Part shown: piece after piece, positions 61,880-64,000 of the stretch
Layout of the letters: each line of letters starts with the position of its first letter
How positions within the stretch are numbered: the stretch's first letter is position 1
Assembly (NCBI GenBank): GCA_905182435.1
Contig: CAJJBN010000011.1
Span: forward strand, 1 to 64,000
From: Opitutaceae bacterium BACL24 MAG-120322-bin51
Lineage (GTDB): Bacteria; Verrucomicrobiota; Verrucomicrobiia; Opitutales; Coraliomargaritaceae
Direction: 5' to 3'
Length of the DNA stretch: 64,000 nucleotides
Made by a program: the position numbers and the translations under genes
Notes under the pieces: model-generated
What the model was told of the DNA's origin: nothing
Database searches by the model: none
Seen by the model: only the letters and a program-made list of their open reading frames with translations

Positions 61880-62359
61880 TCGCGGGATAAACCCGCTCGC
61901 TACAATCGGACAGCTCTATCGCGGGTTAAACCCGCTCGCTACAATCCATTCTTCGTAGCGACTGGCTTTACGCCAGGATTCGTATCCTCCGACGATGCCT
62001 ATCCAAAAATCGCGGGATAAACTCACTCGCTACGGGACTGATCAAAATCGCGGGATAAACCCGCTCGCTACAATTAATTCTTCGTAGCGACTGGCTTTAC
62101 GCCAGGATTCGTATCGCGGGATAAACCCGCTCGCTACAACGCATTCTCCGTAGCGACTGGCTTTACGCCAGGATTCGTATCGCGGGATAACCCGCTCGCT
62201 ACAACGCATTCTCCGTAGCGACTGGCTTTACGCCAGGATTCGTATCGCGGGATAAACCCGCTCGCTACAACGCATTCTCCGTAGCGACTGGCTTTACGCC
62301 AGGATTCGTATACTCCGGCGACGGCAATCAAAAATCGCGGGATAAACCCGCTCGCTACA
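61880..62359. repeat. array of two alternating hairpin modules
   Basis: Module A (TCGCGGGATAAACCCGCTCG then CTACAA; stem GCGGG/CCCGC) occurs 8 times, starting at 61880, 61919, 62010, 62048, 62114, 62180, 62245 and 62335. Module B (CGTAGCGACTGGCTTTACGC then CAGGATTCGTAT; stem CTGGC/GCCAG) occurs 5 times, starting at 61954, 62083, 62149, 62214 and 62280. From 62083 to 62311 they alternate with a period of 65-66 bases. A related hairpin (TGCCGC-TTTAC-GCGGCA) follows at about 62372. A translated frame on the minus strand is an artefact of the repeats. Confidence 0.92.
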
Positions 62360-62462
62360 GCGATTCGCGACTTGCCGCTTTACGCGGCAGCGGAAAACGA
62401 CCAGAGTGCCGCTTTTACTGAGTTCAGACTCCACACCACAGCACTCACTCACTTTTTTTCAG

Positions 62463-62545
62463 TTGCCCAAAGGGCACCCACTTCAATCACCGCTACGGGG
62501 CAAATCGTTCCGATTCACCATCTTTGCGCTAATCGCGCTTCGTCA
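62463..62545 (+). repeat. 90-base leader element, copy 2
   Basis: TTGCCCAAAGGGCACCCACT ... GGGCAAATCGTTCCGATTCA then CCATCTTTGCGCT, homologous to 59967-60055. It lies 22 bases before the methyltransferase start. Confidence 0.6.
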
Positions 62546-62566
62546 CAATTTCAGCATTTCAAAATC

Positions 62567-63133
62567 ATGGGCCGTAATTCTATTAAAAAACTCGCACGTC
62601 CACCGCGTCACTCATCGGGCCCCACTATCGTCTATATTGAAAACGAGGACGACCTGTTTGACCTGATCGAGCGTACTGAAAATCCACTGATCCTCATCCT
62701 TGAAGGCGTGCAAGATCCGCAAAACCTGGGTGCCTGCTTGCGCACCGCATCGGGTGCTGGCGTCACTGCCGTGCTCGCCCCAGTCAAGGGTGCCTGCGGC
62801 ATCACGCCAACCGTGCGCGACATCTCCTGCGGCGGCGCAGACGACGTGCCATTTCTACGGATTAAAAACATCGGGCAGCTCTTACGTAAATTTCAGGACC
62901 GTAAGATCCAGCTCGTCGGCACCTCCGACAAGGGCAAGCAATCGCTCTACAAGGTAGATTTCGACCAACCCACTGCCGTGATCCTCGGCAGCGAAGGCTG
63001 GGGCATGCGTAAAGTCACTGGCGATCACTGCGACCACCTGATCAGCCTCCCGATGGCTGGCACCGTCGACTGCCTCAACGTATCGGTCTCCGCAGGCGTC
63101 ATCCTCTACGAAGCGGTGCGTCAGCGGCTGTAG
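62567..63133 (+). CDS. SpoU/TrmH-family rRNA 2'-O-methyltransferase, RlmB-like
   Basis: 188 residues from ATG 62567 (the longer frame reads through the leader element). SPOUT motifs are in order: LILEGVQDPQNLGACLRTA (motif 1, about 45-63), ILGSEGWGMRKVT (motif 2), LPMAGTVDCLNVSVSAGVIL (motif 3 with the knot). The N-terminal substrate-binding extension of RlmB/TrmH is short, so the family is clear but the exact target (23S G2251 or another site) is not. A terminator follows. Confidence 0.9.
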   Translation: MGRNSIKKLARPPRHSSGPTIVYIENEDDLFDLIERTENPLILILEGVQDPQNLGACLRTASGAGVTAVLAPVKGACGITPTVRDISCGGADDVPFLRIKNIGQLLRKFQDRKIQLVGTSDKGKQSLYKVDFDQPTAVILGSEGWGMRKVTGDHCDHLISLPMAGTVDCLNVSVSAGVILYEAVRQRL

Positions 63134-63160
63134 TTCAAACACAGCCACTCATTTTAAATC

Positions 63161-63196
63161 GGGCGGGTTCCTAATATCACAGGACCCGCCTTTTTC
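63161..63196 (+). terminator. rho-independent terminator after the methyltransferase
   Basis: GGCGGGTTCCT-AATATCAC-AGGACCCGCC followed by TTTTT: a 10-bp GC-rich stem. Confidence 0.93.
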
Positions 63197-63200
63197 ACGC

Positions 63201-63240
63201 CCTCAACCAACAACCAACAGCTCCCAACTAACAACCAACA
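63201..63240. other. AACCAACA word tract at the end of the dehydrogenase gene
   Basis: CAACCAACAACCAACAGCTC and CAACTAACAACCAACAGC. It runs into the minus-strand dehydrogenase and supplies its last three codons and stop, as the CT-word tract does for trpB. Confidence 0.45.
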
Positions 63241-64000
63241 GCACCGACGTAAATTGTCTTCACATTGACGAACTCACGGATGCCGATTGCGCTCATCTCG
63301 CGACCGTAGCCGCTACGCTTGATCCCGCCAAATGGCAGGCGCGGATCGGACTTAACAAAGTCGTTAATAAAACACGCGCCGCATTCCAGCTGATGCGCTA
63401 AGCGCTTCGCTCGCTCAATGTCTTGAGTAAAGACCGCGGCACCGAGCCCATACGCGGATTGATTGGCCAAGCCAATCGCGTCCGCATCGTCCTGCACCGC
63501 GATGATCGCCACCACCGGGCCAAACACCTCTTCATCAAACGCCGGCATTCCAGGGCGCACCTGGGTTAATACGGTTGGCGGATAGAACAAGCCTGGCCCC
63601 TCGGGCACATTGCCACCGAGCACACAGTGCGCGCCAGCAGCGACACTGGCATCGACTTGGCGCTGTAAGTTCGCACGTAAATCGGCCCGCGCCATCGGCC
63701 CGAGATTGGTCGTCTCATTCTCCGGATCACCCATGCGGCGCTTGGCAATCTCAGCCACCAACTTCTGAGTAAACGGCTCCAGCACGGCCGCATGCACCAG
63801 CAAGCGCTTCGCCGAAATGCAGGTCTGACCGCAATTATTTAAGCGACTCTGCACACATTTCGCGGCCGCCAAATCGAGGTCGGCATCTTCGCAAATAAGA
63901 TACGGATCACTGCCGCCCAGTTCGAGCACAGTCTTTTTGATTGCACGCCCCGCAATCGCCGCGACCGCAGCCCCGGCCCGCTCGCTACCGGTCAACGCCA
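63228..64000 (-). CDS. aldehyde dehydrogenase, succinate-semialdehyde type, 5' end outside window
   Basis: The C-terminal ~257 residues; the frame is open past the right edge, so the N-terminal half is missing. VLELGGSDPYLICEDADLDL holds the general-base Glu; NNCGQTCISAKRLLVH the catalytic Cys; FDEEVFGPVVAII and LPFGGIKRSGYGREMSAIGI the C-terminal NAD-dependent ALDH motifs. The pattern (G-S-D-P-Y-L/E-x-C-G-Q-x-C) is that of the GabD/Sad succinate-semialdehyde group. Substrate therefore inferred. The last codons lie in a word-like tract. Confidence 0.9.
   Translation of the reverse strand, partial: ALTGSERAGAAVAAIAGRAIKKTVLELGGSDPYLICEDADLDLAAAKCVQSRLNNCGQTCISAKRLLVHAAVLEPFTQKLVAEIAKRRMGDPENETTNLGPMARADLRANLQRQVDASVAAGAHCVLGGNVPEGPGLFYPPTVLTQVRPGMPAFDEEVFGPVVAIIAVQDDADAIGLANQSAYGLGAAVFTQDIERAKRLAHQLECGACFINDFVKSDPRLPFGGIKRSGYGREMSAIGIREFVNVKTIYVGAVGC

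Noticed and set aside
62134-62331. Minus-strand frame with repeated YESWRKASRYGEC text
   Set aside because: It is the hairpin array translated. The repeat period explains the amino-acid repetition, and there is no start signal or domain.
61880-62359. CRISPR array
   Set aside because: The units are hairpin pairs with no variable spacers of constant length, and no cas gene is present.

Overview
The window looks like ordinary chromosome from a Gram-negative verrucomicrobial bacterium, most likely an opitutal/puniceicoccal relative. That placement is inference from gene content: a DUF1800/DUF1501 pair, a Tat-type export signal, exosortase-associated EpsI, a fused SecDF, MenA (menaquinone), KdsB (Kdo/LPS) and many intergenic palindromic repeats. 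No phylogenetic marker was tested. I saw no rRNA, tRNA, CRISPR array, prophage or insertion sequence. Few genes have a clear Shine-Dalgarno motif. Several start codons follow pyrimidine-rich word-like tracts, or sit 6-7 bases after a -10 box as in leaderless mRNAs.

Left part (1-22 kb): the 3' part of a DUF1800 gene, DUF1501, a small anchored protein, ppnP-tag, a broken SLC13-type transporter, dprA, a bifunctional NAD(P)HX repair enzyme, pdxJ, an atypical LuxR response regulator beside a decayed receiver domain, recJ, yajC-secDF, menA, pcm, two small membrane proteins, a sugar nucleotidyltransferase and a DUF4126 protein.

Middle (22-47 kb): divergent gcvP and gcvT. Then an ECF sigma factor, a single-span putative anti-sigma protein and an HtrA-like protein that has lost its whole catalytic triad and needs a +1 frameshift to reach its PDZ domain. 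Next is a beta-ketoacyl synthase / ACP / phytoene-desaturase-like set with a Phd-PIN toxin-antitoxin pair lodged inside it. Housekeeping genes follow: HIT, nrdR, trpG/pabA, trpB, kdsB, rhodanese. A surface-polysaccharide region comes next: FecR-like protein, O-antigen ligase with TPR, EpsI, and a seven-gene minus-strand operon (ACP, SDR, AMP-ligase, KAS III, ACP, SDR, NeuD-type acyltransferase). That operon looks built to make a dedicated acyl group and attach it to a sugar. It is my best candidate for an undescribed system.

Right part (47-64 kb): accB-accC with Asp23/AmaP-type envelope genes, a frameshifted lipoprotein, a monothiol glutaredoxin-like protein, gltB-gltD (ammonia assimilation), a DUF4136 lipoprotein, thrH, a Dabb protein, pnuC with a NadR-type kinase (nicotinamide riboside salvage), ruvB, a tandem two-hairpin repeat array, an RlmB-type methyltransferase and an aldehyde dehydrogenase cut by the window edge.

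Three genes carry frameshifts (SLC13 transporter, HtrA-like, lipoprotein). Assembly error, real decay and programmed shifting cannot be separated from this sequence alone.
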